From positions 248,001 to 312,000 of the forward strand of contig SVNC01000001.1 in NCBI GenBank assembly GCA_015067025.1: a stretch of 64,000 nt of DNA, in the 5' to 3' direction. This stretch comes from Oscillospiraceae bacterium (GTDB lineage Bacteria > Bacillota > Clostridia > Oscillospirales > Ruminococcaceae). Below, piece by piece: positions 42,953 to 53,112 of this stretch; position 1 is the stretch's first letter; each line of letters starts with the position of its first letter. The position numbers and the translations under genes are program-made. The notes beneath the pieces were generated by a model. The model was given only the letters and a program-made list of their open reading frames with translations. It ran no database searches and was not told where the DNA came from.

Positions 42953-43267
42953 ATGGTTGATATTATAGGTGAAATCATTTCTTACGAAAAACAGGCTGAG
43001 GAGATAATTCAGAACGCTGAAAAGGAGCGTGAAAGGATACTCGAAGAAGTTGAAAAGACAAAGGAAGAAATCCGTCTTAAATATCTTTCCGAGCGAGACG
43101 ATATGGTAAAGCACTATCATGATGATCTTAAGGCGACAGGTACACAACATATTCATGACACAAACGACGAGCGTGACGAAAGAATAAGACATATCGATGC
43201 TTTCTTCGGTGAAAAGGAAGAAAAGCTCAGCGAGGATATTTTCCTTGCGGTAATCGGTGATCGATAA
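42953..43267 (+). CDS. V-type ATPase peripheral-stalk subunit (G/H-like, NtpF)
   Basis: The 104 residues form an almost continuous coiled coil (EKQAEEIIQNAEKERERILEE in outline) as expected for the G/H stalk partner of subunit E. It opens the operon, the position of ntpF in Enterococcus. Sequence similarity is mainly coiled-coil character, so the assignment leans on context. The ATG follows AAGAAGG. Confidence 0.8.
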   Translation: MVDIIGEIISYEKQAEEIIQNAEKERERILEEVEKTKEEIRLKYLSERDDMVKHYHDDLKATGTQHIHDTNDERDERIRHIDAFFGEKEEKLSEDIFLAVIGDR

Positions 43268-43289
43268 ACAGATTTGAGAGGTGAAGGGT

Positions 43290-44324
43290 ATGTCGGCAGG
43301 TTCATCTGCAGTCGTTGCCAAAGCCAGATGCAAGTACGGAAAAATGCTGACACTATCCGATTATAAATTACTTGCAGGAAAAAACGATATTTCTTACGTG
43401 GTGGCGGCACTCAAAACTCTACCGGGATATAAAAAATATTTTTCCGACGTGTCGGATAACTCGGTGCGGAGAAATTTTGCAGAGCAACTTCTTTATAAGT
43501 GGTTATTCGGTAATTATATAGAACTTTGCAGATTTAAATTTCAGAAAAAAAACGGTTTTTTCCGTTATCTTATAAAAAGAGAAGAGATCGCACAGATAAT
43601 CAAGGCAATAATGTATATAAGTGCAGGAGAGCATGAGAACTTTATTCTATATTTTCCGATGTTTCTTGAAAAGCACAGCGAAGTGAATTTTGTTGAGCTT
43701 TTAAAGGCAAGGACCTTTAAAGAGGTACTTGCTACATTAAACGGCACGCCATACTATAAGGTTTTAAAACCTTTGCTTTCAGATGGTGCATTATTTCCTG
43801 AAATCAGAAAAGTAGAAACTATTATGGGAGCTCATTTCCACGAATGGCTTACAACTATAATAAAAAAGGAATTTAAGGGTAAGGAACGCGAAGAGATAGA
43901 AAAATGTGTGCTGCACAGTGCTGATATCTACAATATGAAGCTGTGCTATCGTCTTAAAGGACTTTTCAAAATGTCTAATGAGGAGGTAATGAAAAATCAT
44001 CTGCCCTATCATTATAGATTTTCTAAGAAGGATATGGAAAAGCTACTCGAAAGGTCGGATACAGAGTCTGTAGACGCCCTTATCAGAAAGCATTCGTATT
44101 TTAAGTCCTGTAAAGGAAGAGAAGATCTGGATTTTGAATCGGCGGTGAGCTATTCAAACCTTAACTTTTTCAGAGAAAGACTTATGCTTTCTCAGTATGA
44201 CAGCGTAGCGTTGTTCTCTCTTGCAGAACTTATGACCATTGAGCTCAACAATGTAACGACGATAATTGAAGGTATAAGATATTCTATACCTTCGTCAGAA
44301 ATAGAAAAAATGCTTATTATATAG
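43290..44324 (+). CDS. ntpC: V-type ATPase subunit C (d-like central stalk cap)
   Basis: The 344 residues match the funnel-shaped subunit that links the rotor ring to the central stalk. It is largely helical with typical points such as MLTLSDYKLLAGKNDISYVV and late ELMTIELNNVTTIIEGIRY, where the clustered N-N-xxT-I-I-x-G-I-R end is diagnostic. The ATG at 43290 is preceded by AGGTGAAGGG; the GTG at 43281 is part of that site. In Enterococcus this gene follows ntpE, but here it precedes subunit I. Confidence 0.87.
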   Translation: MSAGSSAVVAKARCKYGKMLTLSDYKLLAGKNDISYVVAALKTLPGYKKYFSDVSDNSVRRNFAEQLLYKWLFGNYIELCRFKFQKKNGFFRYLIKREEIAQIIKAIMYISAGEHENFILYFPMFLEKHSEVNFVELLKARTFKEVLATLNGTPYYKVLKPLLSDGALFPEIRKVETIMGAHFHEWLTTIIKKEFKGKEREEIEKCVLHSADIYNMKLCYRLKGLFKMSNEEVMKNHLPYHYRFSKKDMEKLLERSDTESVDALIRKHSYFKSCKGREDLDFESAVSYSNLNFFRERLMLSQYDSVALFSLAELMTIELNNVTTIIEGIRYSIPSSEIEKMLII

Positions 44325-44345
44325 CATAGAGAAAGGAATGGTACT

Positions 44346-46667
44346 TTGGCAGTTGAAAAAATGTCACTGGTTTCTGTCAGTGGACCGTTAAAGCAAGTAA
44401 ATAAAGCACTTGTCAGATGTTGCGAAACAAAGTGCTTTCATCTTGAACCCAATTATTATACTCTGACCTATGGCTCGGCCCAGTTCAGGACGCTTAAAGA
44501 TAAAGATATATACAGACATCTTATCAAGAGGGCAGAGGATATCGCACAGGGCCTTGGTATAGAAGATAAAACGGTAGCCTATGACGGCATAACGATGGAA
44601 ACGAAGCATGAGTTTGATGAATACTTCCGTAAGATAGAGGAGGAAGTGGGCGATTTGGTCAGTGTCAAAGGAATGCTTGATGATTCAATAGATCAGTATC
44701 AGCAGGCACTCAGACATATTCAGAATCTATCCAATCTCGATACGGATTTCAAAGATATTATTAGCTGTAAGCACGTTAAGGTGAGATTTGGAAGAATGCC
44801 ATCGGACAGTTATACAAAGCTGGAATTTTATTCAGATAAGGATTTTGTTTTTGTTCCGCTTGACGAAAACGAAGGTTATGTATGGGGCGTATATTTTGCA
44901 CCTATTCATACAAAATCAGAGGCTGATGATATTTTTAACGGCCTTTATTTTGAACGAATTCGCATTCCCGATTATGTAACAGGTGATGGTGAAACCGCTC
45001 TTGCTGACCTTACACATCAGATTTCGCAACTTAAGGAACAACGTGAAGAGGTTCTTAAAGCTCTCCGTCAGGTAAAGGAAAGGGAATATGACTACTTCTT
45101 AAAGGTGAGAAGTAAGCTGAGATTTCTTGACAGTAGTTACGAAATGCGAGATCAGGTAACTGTTATAAATAACAGGTTCCATATGGCAGGTTTTATCCCT
45201 ACAAAGAAACTGAAATTTTTCAAGGAAGCTTTATCAACGGTACCCGATGTTGAGGTTGAGGACAAGCCTTATTTCATTGACGAAAGAATGAAGCCGCCCA
45301 CAAAGCTAAAAAACAACTGGCTTTTCAGACCTTTTGAGATGTTTGTGAAAATGTATGGTCTGCCTGCTTATAACGGTATAGATCCAACACCATACGTAGC
45401 AATCACCTTTATGCTTTTGTATGGTATAATGTTCGGAGATTTAGGTCAGGGCATTGTGATCTCTCTGCTTGGGTTTATCCTTGACAGATGGAAGAAGGTA
45501 AAACTTGCTCCCATTATGATGAGAATAGGAATAAGCTCTGCGGTATTCGGAACGCTTTACGGCTCGGTATTCGGAAATGAAGAGCTGATAACGCCGTTTT
45601 TCCATATGGAACCATTCAGCACACTGATGGGACAACCGCATAACATATTCCAGGCGTCTACCTATCTGCTTATTGCTGCTTTAGTTATAGGTGTTCTATT
45701 AATTGTTATTTCGATGATTCTCAATATCACTCTTTCAATAAAGCGACAGGATTACGAATCGGCGTTATTCGGTGCAAACGGAATAACGGGTATGGTGTTC
45801 TACGTGGCTGTGCTTGTAGCGGCGGCTTTGCAGTTGGCACTCGGAATACCGATGTTCACACCGCTTTACGTCGTATTTCTGATACTATTGCCTCTGGGCA
45901 TAATGTTCTTTAAAGAGTCTCTTGCTCATATTGTGGCAAGCTCGGTAAGAGGAAACGTACTTCAGATAAAAAAGGTTGCTCTTGCAAATACCGCACTCAG
46001 AGCATCCGACAGACTTGATGAAGCAGATGCAAAGAAGCTCAGAAAACAGCTTGATTATATTCAGAGTATGAAGAATGTCCGTGCAGTCTACGGCAGAATG
46101 CCCACAGAAGCACAGATGAAGCTTGAATATCACAAAAACGATGATTATGCCTTTGTTCCCGTGTCCGAAAAGGATGAAATGATATACGGTGTATACTTTA
46201 CACCGAAAAGTTCAAAGGCAAAGGTTGATGAGATTTTTTCAGGTCTTTCCTTTGAAAGACTTAAGATGCCATCGGAACTTGCTAATCCTAAGCGTGCCAG
46301 AGCTGCATCAAAGCAGGATAAGGCGAAGGGTGTCAAGGAAAAGAAATCTGTCGGCAATATGATAGTGGAGGGCTTTATAGAGCTTTTTGAAACCTGCCTT
46401 TCCTATCTTACAAATACAATGTCATTCCTTCGTGTAGGCGGATTTATATTAAGCCACGCAGGTATGATGCTTGTAGTAAACGTACTTGCAGGAAGTGAGC
46501 TTACAGCAGGGTCGATAATCGTTCAGATACTTGGTAATCTGTTCGTTATCGGTATGGAAGGCTTCATCGTAGGTATTCAGGTATTAAGACTTGAATTCTA
46601 TGAATTATTTGGTCGTTTTTATGTCAGCGATGGTAAAGAATTTACACCGCTTCAGGTTAATGTTTAA
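44346..46667 (+). CDS. ntpI: V-type ATPase subunit I (a-like) with duplicated soluble domain
   Basis: This membrane stator holds the ion half-channels. It starts at TTG 44346, 8 bases after AAAGGA. The N-terminal 320 residues are the cytoplasmic arm, and the membrane part begins near residue 340 (YVAITFMLLYGIMFGDLGQG). At 773 residues it exceeds the usual 650 or so. The excess is a second copy of an N-terminal lobe: VKVRFGRMPSDSYTKLEFY...VFVPLDE...GVYFAPI (about 142-210) reappears as VRAVYGRMPTEAQMKLEYH...AFVPVSE...GVYFTPK (about 576-645) between membrane helices. The essential C-terminal helices (SYLTNTMSFLRVGGFILSHAG, ...FYELFGRFY) are intact. Confidence 0.92.
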   Translation: MAVEKMSLVSVSGPLKQVNKALVRCCETKCFHLEPNYYTLTYGSAQFRTLKDKDIYRHLIKRAEDIAQGLGIEDKTVAYDGITMETKHEFDEYFRKIEEEVGDLVSVKGMLDDSIDQYQQALRHIQNLSNLDTDFKDIISCKHVKVRFGRMPSDSYTKLEFYSDKDFVFVPLDENEGYVWGVYFAPIHTKSEADDIFNGLYFERIRIPDYVTGDGETALADLTHQISQLKEQREEVLKALRQVKEREYDYFLKVRSKLRFLDSSYEMRDQVTVINNRFHMAGFIPTKKLKFFKEALSTVPDVEVEDKPYFIDERMKPPTKLKNNWLFRPFEMFVKMYGLPAYNGIDPTPYVAITFMLLYGIMFGDLGQGIVISLLGFILDRWKKVKLAPIMMRIGISSAVFGTLYGSVFGNEELITPFFHMEPFSTLMGQPHNIFQASTYLLIAALVIGVLLIVISMILNITLSIKRQDYESALFGANGITGMVFYVAVLVAAALQLALGIPMFTPLYVVFLILLPLGIMFFKESLAHIVASSVRGNVLQIKKVALANTALRASDRLDEADAKKLRKQLDYIQSMKNVRAVYGRMPTEAQMKLEYHKNDDYAFVPVSEKDEMIYGVYFTPKSSKAKVDEIFSGLSFERLKMPSELANPKRARAASKQDKAKGVKEKKSVGNMIVEGFIELFETCLSYLTNTMSFLRVGGFILSHAGMMLVVNVLAGSELTAGSIIVQILGNLFVIGMEGFIVGIQVLRLEFYELFGRFYVSDGKEFTPLQVNV

Positions 46668-46685
46668 TATACGGAGGAATTTGAA

Positions 46686-47129
46686 ATGGATAAAGCAATT
46701 TTATTTTTATTACCCTTATTTGCACTTGCACTTATTATGATACCCCTTATTCTTATGATCAAAAGAAGACACGATGGAAAGCCCGTAAAGGCAAAGAAGG
46801 CTATTCTTCTTAACGCTGGCAGTTTCATCGGTGTTATGATACTTATGAGTATATTTGTTCCTGTTTTTGCTTTTGCGGCTGAAGAAGGTGCTCAGGCAGT
46901 ACAGACTACACTTGGTATAGGTGAAGGTCTTAAGTATCTCAGCGCGGCTATATCAACAGGCCTTGCAACAATAGGTACAGGTATTGCGGTAGGTTGTGCC
47001 GCTCCTGCTGCTATCGGTGCTACATCCGAAGACGATAAGAACTTTACAAAGTCTCTTATCTTCGTAGCACTTGGTGAAGGTGTTGCTATCTACGGTCTGC
47101 TCATTTCTATTCTTATCCTCTTCTCTTAA
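46686..47129 (+). CDS. ntpK: V-type ATPase proteolipid subunit K
   Basis: This rotor-ring subunit has 147 residues. The last 70 residues form one classic c-type hairpin: ISTGLATIGTGIAVGCAAPAA, a polar loop (SEDDKNF) and LIFVALGEGVAIYGLLISI, with the ion-binding Glu in ALGEG. The first 65 residues are two extra hydrophobic helices ending in PVFAFAAEEG, without a second ion site. Compared with the double-hairpin Enterococcus NtpK, only one hairpin is recognisable. No clear Na+-site glutamine is seen in the third helix. The ATG follows ACGGAGG. Confidence 0.9.
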   Translation: MDKAILFLLPLFALALIMIPLILMIKRRHDGKPVKAKKAILLNAGSFIGVMILMSIFVPVFAFAAEEGAQAVQTTLGIGEGLKYLSAAISTGLATIGTGIAVGCAAPAAIGATSEDDKNFTKSLIFVALGEGVAIYGLLISILILFS

Positions 47130-47150
47130 AAAGCAGAGAAAGGCTTTGTT

Positions 47151-47459
47151 ATGAAATTTTTTCTTATCAGTGATAACAATGATACCCGTATGGGTATGCG
47201 ACTTGCAGGAATTGAGGGAGTTGTAGCCCATACACCCGAGCAAGTAAAAAAGTCATTGGAAACGGCAAAGGCTGATAGTAATATAGGCGTCGTTCTTATG
47301 ACGGAGAAGCTTATAAGTATGTGCAGAGAAGCAGTATACGAAATGAAGCTTAACAGTACAAGACCGCTTATTGTTGAAATACCCGACAGACACGGCTCTT
47401 CGGGTATCAGCCAATCGATAGACCAGTACGTAAGTGAGGCAATCGGATTAAAGCTTTAA
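47151..47459 (+). CDS. ntpG: V-type ATPase subunit F
   Basis: This 102-residue Rossmann-like subunit sits on the central stalk. Typical points are FLISDNNDTRMGMRLAGIEG, VGVVLMTEKL-like GVVLMTEKLISMC, and PLIVEIPDRHG. It has the same size as NtpG/AtpF homologues and lies between K and E in the operon. Confidence 0.92.
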   Translation: MKFFLISDNNDTRMGMRLAGIEGVVAHTPEQVKKSLETAKADSNIGVVLMTEKLISMCREAVYEMKLNSTRPLIVEIPDRHGSSGISQSIDQYVSEAIGLKL

Positions 47460-47514
47460 ATTTTAATATTACCTTATATGGCGGATCACACCACCATAAG
47501 AGAGGAAGAATAGT

Positions 47515-48108
47515 ATGCTGGAAGAACAGAAGCGTGCCCAGAGACTTGGCACTATTATAGTTGAGGATGCTAAGCATATAGCATCTGAGATTATAGAAAA
47601 TGCTAAAAAAGAATACGAAGAGATAATACAAAGGGCACAGGAAAAATATAAGCACGATGAGGAAGAGGATATTCTTCAGGATAAGCACGATACAAGTATA
47701 ATCTATGCTAAAGAGATTTCTCACAGAGATTACGAAGCAAGAAAGCAGGTGCTTTCTTATCGTAATCAGAAGGTGAATGAGCTTTTTACAAAGATAAGTG
47801 TGCGTATAGGAGAATATACTGATTCTGAAAAATATACAGAAAAACTTAAAGCTCTTTTAGAAAAGGCAAATACACAGATGCCTTTTTATGAAGGCTGCGT
47901 AATTAGCCACAGTGCTAAGGATGAAGCAAAGATTAAGAAAGCGGTTGATGGTTATACTGCTGCTACTACTGCGGTGGATAAGACTATCCTACTCGGTGGC
48001 ATATCGGTGTATTATCCAAAGGAAAACATTTATCTTGATCTCACCTTTGATTCTGCACTCGATGCTGAGCGTAAGAGCTTTGCAAAACACAGTGAGCTTT
48101 CACTTTAA
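47515..48108 (+). CDS. ntpE: V-type ATPase subunit E (peripheral stalk)
   Basis: The 197 residues have a long N-terminal coiled coil (about residues 1-95, rich in Lys/Glu) and a C-terminal globular part. The globular part includes AKDEAKIKKAV, TILLGGISVYYPKENIYLDLTFDSAL, where the GGI..Y...D.TFD pattern is typical of subunit E. It pairs with the G/H-like protein encoded first in the operon. Confidence 0.88.
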   Translation: MLEEQKRAQRLGTIIVEDAKHIASEIIENAKKEYEEIIQRAQEKYKHDEEEDILQDKHDTSIIYAKEISHRDYEARKQVLSYRNQKVNELFTKISVRIGEYTDSEKYTEKLKALLEKANTQMPFYEGCVISHSAKDEAKIKKAVDGYTAATTAVDKTILLGGISVYYPKENIYLDLTFDSALDAERKSFAKHSELSL

Positions 48109-48122
48109 ACGGAGGTAAAGCC

Positions 48123-49859
48123 TTGAATAAAATTTATGCTATAAACGGACCCGTTGTTAAGGTGAAGGACACCAAGGATTTTTCAATGCGAGAAATGGTT
48201 CTTGTGGGCGATAAAAAGCTTATCGGCGAAGTCATCGGCGTAACATCGAAGATCACTACCATTCAGGTATACGAAGGAACAGCAGGACTTATGCCGGGCG
48301 ACCCTGTAGAAGCAACGGGAACGCCTATGTGTGCAACCTTAGGACCCGGAATTATATCAAATATATACGATGGCATTCAGCGTCCGCTTAAGGCTATGAC
48401 TGATATCAGCGGTGCTTACGTTACAGAAGGAAGTGCTATTCCTGCTCTTGATGAGAAAAGAGAATTTGACGTGACTCTTACTGTAAAAATGGGAGATGAA
48501 GTATCGGGCGGTACTATATATGCCGAATGCCCTGAAACTGAAATTATAACCCACAAATGTATGATTCCTCCCGCTTTAAGCGGTACAGTAACCTATGTTG
48601 CTGAAAACGGAAAGTACAAAGTAAATGACGTTGTTTGTAAAATCAAAGTGGATGATGATACCGAAACTGAGCTTACGTTAGTTCAGAAATGGCCTATAAG
48701 AACACCAAGACCTATAGGAAGAAGAATGCCTATATCAAAGCCGCTTATTACAGGTCAGAGAGTTATTGATACTATTGCACCACTTGCAAAGGGCGGTACA
48801 GCGGCAGTTCCGGGTGGATTTGGCACAGGTAAAACTATGACCCAGCACCAGATCGCAAAGTGGTGTGACGCCGATATAATCGTATATATCGGATGCGGTG
48901 AGCGTGGCAACGAGATGACTCAGGTTCTTGAAGAATTTTCAGAACTTATCGATCCCAAGAGCGGCAGACCGCTGACTGACAGAACTGTGCTTATTGCCAA
49001 TACATCCAATATGCCTGTTGCGGCAAGAGAGGCGTCTATCTACACGGGTATTACTCTTGCTGAGTATTATCGTGATATGGGTTATCACATTGCAATAATG
49101 GCTGACTCCACGTCACGCTGGGCAGAGGCTCTCCGTGAAATTTCAGGCAGACTTGAAGAAATGCCTGCAGAAGAAGGTTTCCCTGCATATCTGCCGTCAC
49201 GACTTTCAGAATTCTACGAACGTGCAGGTTATGTAGAAACTATGAACAAAAACGAGGGAAGCGTTACTATAATTGGTGCGGTATCCCCTCAGGGTTCAGA
49301 CTTTTCAGAGCCTGTAACACAGAATACAAAGCGATTTGTCCGTTGCTTCTTAGCACTTGATAAGAGCCTTGCATATGCAAGACATTATCCTGCTATCAAC
49401 TGGACACAGAGCTATTCAGAATACAGTGATGATTTAGCGGATTATTACAAAAAGAATGTGGGTGAAGATTTCTGCAAATACAGACAGGAGATATCTTCAC
49501 TTCTCATAGAAGAAAATAACCTTATGGAAATTGTAAAGCTTATCGGTGCAGACGTTCTGCCTGATGACCAAAAGCTTGTAATTGAAATAGCAAGAGTTAT
49601 CCGTGTAGGCTTTTTACAGCAGAATGCTTTCCACAAGGATGATACTTTCGTTCCTCTCGAAAAGCAGAAGCTGATGATGAAGGCAATACTAACGTTATAT
49701 CATAAGTCGCTTGAAGCAGTACAAAAGGGAAAACCCGTATCAGAGATAATGAGCTACGGCCTTTTTGATAGGCTCATCAAGATGAAGTATGATATTCCGA
49801 ATAATGAGCTTTCAAAGTTTGACGAATATTTTTCTCAGATAAATCAGTGCTTTGCATAA
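48123..49859 (+). CDS. ntpA: V-type ATPase catalytic subunit A
   Basis: This catalytic nucleotide-binding subunit is 578 residues long, starting at TTG 48123, 7 bases after GGAGGT. Walker A reads [15 protein letters not shown] (about residues 228-242), with Gly where many homologues have Pro. The catalytic Glu lies in [11 protein letters not shown] and the Walker B/Arg region in [23 protein letters not shown]. The extra non-homologous domain that marks A over B subunits is present (about residues 115-190). It couples ATP hydrolysis or synthesis to ion transport. Confidence 0.96.
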   Translation: MNKIYAINGPVVKVKDTKDFSMREMVLVGDKKLIGEVIGVTSKITTIQVYEGTAGLMPGDPVEATGTPMCATLGPGIISNIYDGIQRPLKAMTDISGAYVTEGSAIPALDEKREFDVTLTVKMGDEVSGGTIYAECPETEIITHKCMIPPALSGTVTYVAENGKYKVNDVVCKIKVDDDTETELTLVQKWPIRTPRPIGRRMPISKPLITGQRVIDTIAPLAKGGTAAVPGGFGTGKTMTQHQIAKWCDADIIVYIGCGERGNEMTQVLEEFSELIDPKSGRPLTDRTVLIANTSNMPVAAREASIYTGITLAEYYRDMGYHIAIMADSTSRWAEALREISGRLEEMPAEEGFPAYLPSRLSEFYERAGYVETMNKNEGSVTIIGAVSPQGSDFSEPVTQNTKRFVRCFLALDKSLAYARHYPAINWTQSYSEYSDDLADYYKKNVGEDFCKYRQEISSLLIEENNLMEIVKLIGADVLPDDQKLVIEIARVIRVGFLQQNAFHKDDTFVPLEKQKLMMKAILTLYHKSLEAVQKGKPVSEIMSYGLFDRLIKMKYDIPNNELSKFDEYFSQINQCFA

Positions 49860-49889
49860 AGCAGTTTATTTACAAAAAGGAAAAAAGAT

Positions 49890-51281
49890 ATGATACAATA
49901 TGCAGGTTTAAGCGAAATAAACGGACCACTTGTATGCCTTCAGGGTGTAAAGGGAGTTGCCTATGATGAAATTGGCGAAATAACCCTTTCCGATGGTTCA
50001 AAGCGTCTTGGCAGAGTAGTTGAGATGCAGGGCGACAAGGTGGTACTTCAGGTTTTTGAGGGAACTAACGGAATTTCGCTCAGTAATACAAAGATAGCTT
50101 TTTCGGGAAAACCACTTGAGATACCTCTGTCAACAGAAATGCTCGGCAGAACCTTCAGTGGTGCAGGTAAGCCCATCGACGGATTAGGTGACGTTTTTGC
50201 CGAAAAGTACGGAGATATAAACGGCAGGGCGTTAAACCCGGTTGCCCGTTCCTATCCGAGAAACTACATCCATACAGGTATATCCTCTATAGATTCACTT
50301 ATGACTCTGATAAGAGGGCAGAAGTTACCTATTTTCTCAGGTTCAGGTCTTTCTCATAATAAGCTTGCGGTACAGATTGTAAGACAGGCAAAGATTGCAG
50401 ATTCCGAGGGTAAGGATTTTGCGGTAGTTTTTGCCGCTATGGGTGTACAGAACGACGTTGCGGAATATTTCCGCCGCAGCTTTGAGGAAACAGGTGCAAT
50501 TCAGCGTGTATGTATGTTCCTCAATCTTTCAAACGACCCTATCATAGAACGTATATTAACACCAAGATGTGCTCTTACAGTTGCTGAATATTTAGCATAC
50601 GAAAAAAATATGCATATCCTTGTTATTATGACGGATATGACTTCATATTGTGAGGCACTTCGTGAGTTTTCCTCTTCAAAGGGTGAAATCCCAGGTAGAA
50701 AGGGATATCCGGGTTATCTTTATTCCGACCTTGCTTCTATGTATGAAAGAGCAGGCGTAGTAGAGGGTAGCTCAGGCTCTGTAACACAGATACCGATACT
50801 CACAATGCCCAATGATGATATTACACATCCTATCCCCGACCTTACTGCATATATAACAGAGGGTCAGATAGTATTTGACAGAAATCTCGACCAGACGGGA
50901 ATATATCCGGGTCTTTCAGTTCTTCTTTCTCTGTCCCGACTTATGAAGGATGGTATAGGCGAAGAATATACAAGAGCCGATCATGCCGACGTTACAAACC
51001 AGCTTTTCGCTTGCTATGCAAGAGTGCAGGATGCAAGGGCGTTAGCCTCTGTAATCGGTGAGGATGAGCTTTCAGCCTCTGATAAGGCGATAATGAGATT
51101 CGGTCAGATGTTTGAAAAGCATTTCTTGAATCAGGGCTTTGATGAAAACAGAACTATGAACGAAACTCTTGATCTTGCCTGGGAGCTTTTATCGCTACTC
51201 CCCGTAAGTGAGCTTGACAGAGTAAACGAACAGCTTATTGCAGAGCATTACGACCCTACAAAGGCTGAAAAATTCGTATAA
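49890..51281 (+). CDS. ntpB: V-type ATPase subunit B
   Basis: This non-catalytic nucleotide-binding partner of subunit A has 463 residues. Signatures are [22 protein letters not shown] at the start (shortened: [12 protein letters not shown]), [17 protein letters not shown] in place of a P-loop, [15 protein letters not shown] and [22 protein letters not shown] in outline. Spacing and order A-B-D are universal. The ATG follows AAAAAGGAAA. Confidence 0.96.
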   Translation: MIQYAGLSEINGPLVCLQGVKGVAYDEIGEITLSDGSKRLGRVVEMQGDKVVLQVFEGTNGISLSNTKIAFSGKPLEIPLSTEMLGRTFSGAGKPIDGLGDVFAEKYGDINGRALNPVARSYPRNYIHTGISSIDSLMTLIRGQKLPIFSGSGLSHNKLAVQIVRQAKIADSEGKDFAVVFAAMGVQNDVAEYFRRSFEETGAIQRVCMFLNLSNDPIIERILTPRCALTVAEYLAYEKNMHILVIMTDMTSYCEALREFSSSKGEIPGRKGYPGYLYSDLASMYERAGVVEGSSGSVTQIPILTMPNDDITHPIPDLTAYITEGQIVFDRNLDQTGIYPGLSVLLSLSRLMKDGIGEEYTRADHADVTNQLFACYARVQDARALASVIGEDELSASDKAIMRFGQMFEKHFLNQGFDENRTMNETLDLAWELLSLLPVSELDRVNEQLIAEHYDPTKAEKFV

Positions 51282-51312
51282 GTATTTTAGTATAAAAAAG
51301 GCAGGTGATAGT

Positions 51313-51963
51313 GTGGCTGAACAGGTTTTTCCAACCAAGGGTAACCTTATAAAGACAAAGCGTTCCTTACAGCAGGCAAAGCAGGGCTATGAGCTTATGG
51401 ACAGAAAGCGTAACGTTCTTATCCGTGAAATGGTCACACTTATCGACAAGTCAAAGCTTGTAAGAGATAATATAGAGCAGACTTATGAAAAAGCGTATCT
51501 TGCACTGCAAAGAGCAAACATTACCTTAGGCTCTGTCGGAACGATCACACAGTTTGTACCTGAAGAAGATGAGCTTAAATTATCCTTCCGCAGTGTAATG
51601 GGCGTGGAGCTTCCGACTGTCACGTTACCTGAAAAGAAGCTTGTGCCGCAGTATGACGTGGCTATGACAAATTCCTACCTCGACCATGCGGTTATCTGCT
51701 TTAATGAAACCAAGTATATGACGGTAGCTCTTGCAGAAATTGAAAACAGTATCTACAGACTGGCAGTTGCGATAAAGAAAACACAGAAGCGTGCCAATGC
51801 ATTGAAAAATATCATTATTCCCAAGTACGAGGCACAGCTCAGCTTTATAACAAACTCTCTTGAAGAAAAGGAAAGAGAAGAGTTCTCCCGTCAGAAGGTA
51901 ATAAAGAATACCAAGATAAAAAAAGAACAGCTTGCAAGAGTAAGAGCAAGGTTCAATATGTAA
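51313..51963 (+). CDS. ntpD: V-type ATPase subunit D (central rotor shaft)
   Basis: The 216 residues form the long antiparallel coiled coil of the rotor shaft: FPTKGNLIKTKRSLQQAKQG at the start and KRANALKNIIIPKYEAQLSFI near the end, both diagnostic. The GTG at 51313 follows AGGTGA. An in-frame ATG at 51238 would overlap ntpB and add a non-homologous tail. It ends the operon before a strong terminator. Confidence 0.94.
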   Translation: MAEQVFPTKGNLIKTKRSLQQAKQGYELMDRKRNVLIREMVTLIDKSKLVRDNIEQTYEKAYLALQRANITLGSVGTITQFVPEEDELKLSFRSVMGVELPTVTLPEKKLVPQYDVAMTNSYLDHAVICFNETKYMTVALAEIENSIYRLAVAIKKTQKRANALKNIIIPKYEAQLSFITNSLEEKEREEFSRQKVIKNTKIKKEQLARVRARFNM

Positions 51964-51969
51964 TAAATA

Positions 51970-52001
51970 AAAGACAGTATCCGGGTGATACTGTCTTTTT
52001 T
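51970..52001 (+). terminator. terminator of the V-type ATPase operon
   Basis: AAAGACAGTATC, loop CGGGT and GATACTGTCTTT followed by TTT. Confidence 0.9.
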
Positions 52002-52008
52002 GTTACGT

Positions 52009-53070
52009 TTAGTTCCTATGAATATATCCCGGTTTATAAAACCAGTGTAAAACTCGGTCGCTGAATTTGTGAGGGTTTCGTCCGATGTATATCATCGTAA
52101 ATATAAATATACCGATAACAAGATCAAATATGCCGAATATAATGAGTACTGTGGTTATATTTTTATATGAATTTTTGAGCCATGCTTCGTGATTTATGTA
52201 TTGATTCCCGTTGTAGTAGACATCTGAAACAGAGTAATAGGGTTCTTTTGTATCAAAAAAATAAACTTGTAGTGTAAGTTCTTTTTTACTGCTTATGTGA
52301 CTGAATAATTCGTCAGTATTTTCGGTTACGGCATTGTAATTATCAATGCAGAACCGTTCGTTGTCTGTATTGTAAAACAGAAGGTCGTCTTCCGATATTT
52401 CGTAGCACTGTGCTATAACAACTTTTTCGGTATATTCTCTGTTAATTTCATTGATAGCTGCTATTATCATTGCTATTGTGCCGATCAAACAGATTGAACC
52501 AAGCAAACCGAATACAAAAATGAATTCGGCAGGTGACTCAACGTGATTATTGAATAAATCTTTTTTAGCACTTTTGGGTATAGATAATCCACCGTGATGA
52601 AGTTTGTACTGCTTTTTTGCATGTAACAGGAATTTTTTATTGTTGATTGCCATTTCGTCTACGTCTATAGTATATTTTCCTGCATAAAGCTTTACGTCTT
52701 TTTTACCTTTTATTCCGGTGAGATCTTTGTAAGCAATCGTTCTTTTTTTACCAAATATGTTTTTATAAACAAAAGTATCGAAGTCAAAAAATATCCTGCA
52801 ATTTACATATCCGATAATCAGATAATCTCCTAACAGTGTAAAAAGGGCAAATATTAATGCTGCAAAACGTTCGGTTTTATCTCCTGAAAATATAAGCAAC
52901 ACCGTTGGAATAAGAAAGGTAAAACAACAGATTGTTCCGATGATGACGGTAAACCTCGGAAGATAAACTGTATTTGTTTCATTGTCAGAAGTTTTTCGGA
53001 AAATAGCAATGACGCCGCTTATAAGAAAGCAAAGAGAAATTATTGCTATTATACCGGTTACATATGTCAT
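52009..53070 (-). CDS. multi-pass membrane protein with embedded PH-like segment
   Basis: The 353 residues contain about five hydrophobic helices: near 3-24, 40-60, 68-90, about 180-205 and about 305-330. Between the third and fourth helices lies a soluble beta-rich stretch (FDFDTFVYKNIFGKKRTIAY...AINNKKFLLHA) that resembles bacterial PH-like domains. A second soluble part (about residues 210-300) faces the same or opposite side. I do not recognise a named family with certainty. The gene is downstream of none of its neighbours' promoters and has an AAAGGTGG binding site. Function unknown. Confidence 0.6.
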   Translation of the reverse strand: MTYVTGIIAIISLCFLISGVIAIFRKTSDNETNTVYLPRFTVIIGTICCFTFLIPTVLLIFSGDKTERFAALIFALFTLLGDYLIIGYVNCRIFFDFDTFVYKNIFGKKRTIAYKDLTGIKGKKDVKLYAGKYTIDVDEMAINNKKFLLHAKKQYKLHHGGLSIPKSAKKDLFNNHVESPAEFIFVFGLLGSICLIGTIAMIIAAINEINREYTEKVVIAQCYEISEDDLLFYNTDNERFCIDNYNAVTENTDELFSHISSKKELTLQVYFFDTKEPYYSVSDVYYNGNQYINHEAWLKNSYKNITTVLIIFGIFDLVIGIFIFTMIYIGRNPHKFSDRVLHWFYKPGYIHRN

Positions 53071-53112
53071 TGTATTACCACCTTTCTACTATTCCTTTTA
53101 TTGTGACTTGAA

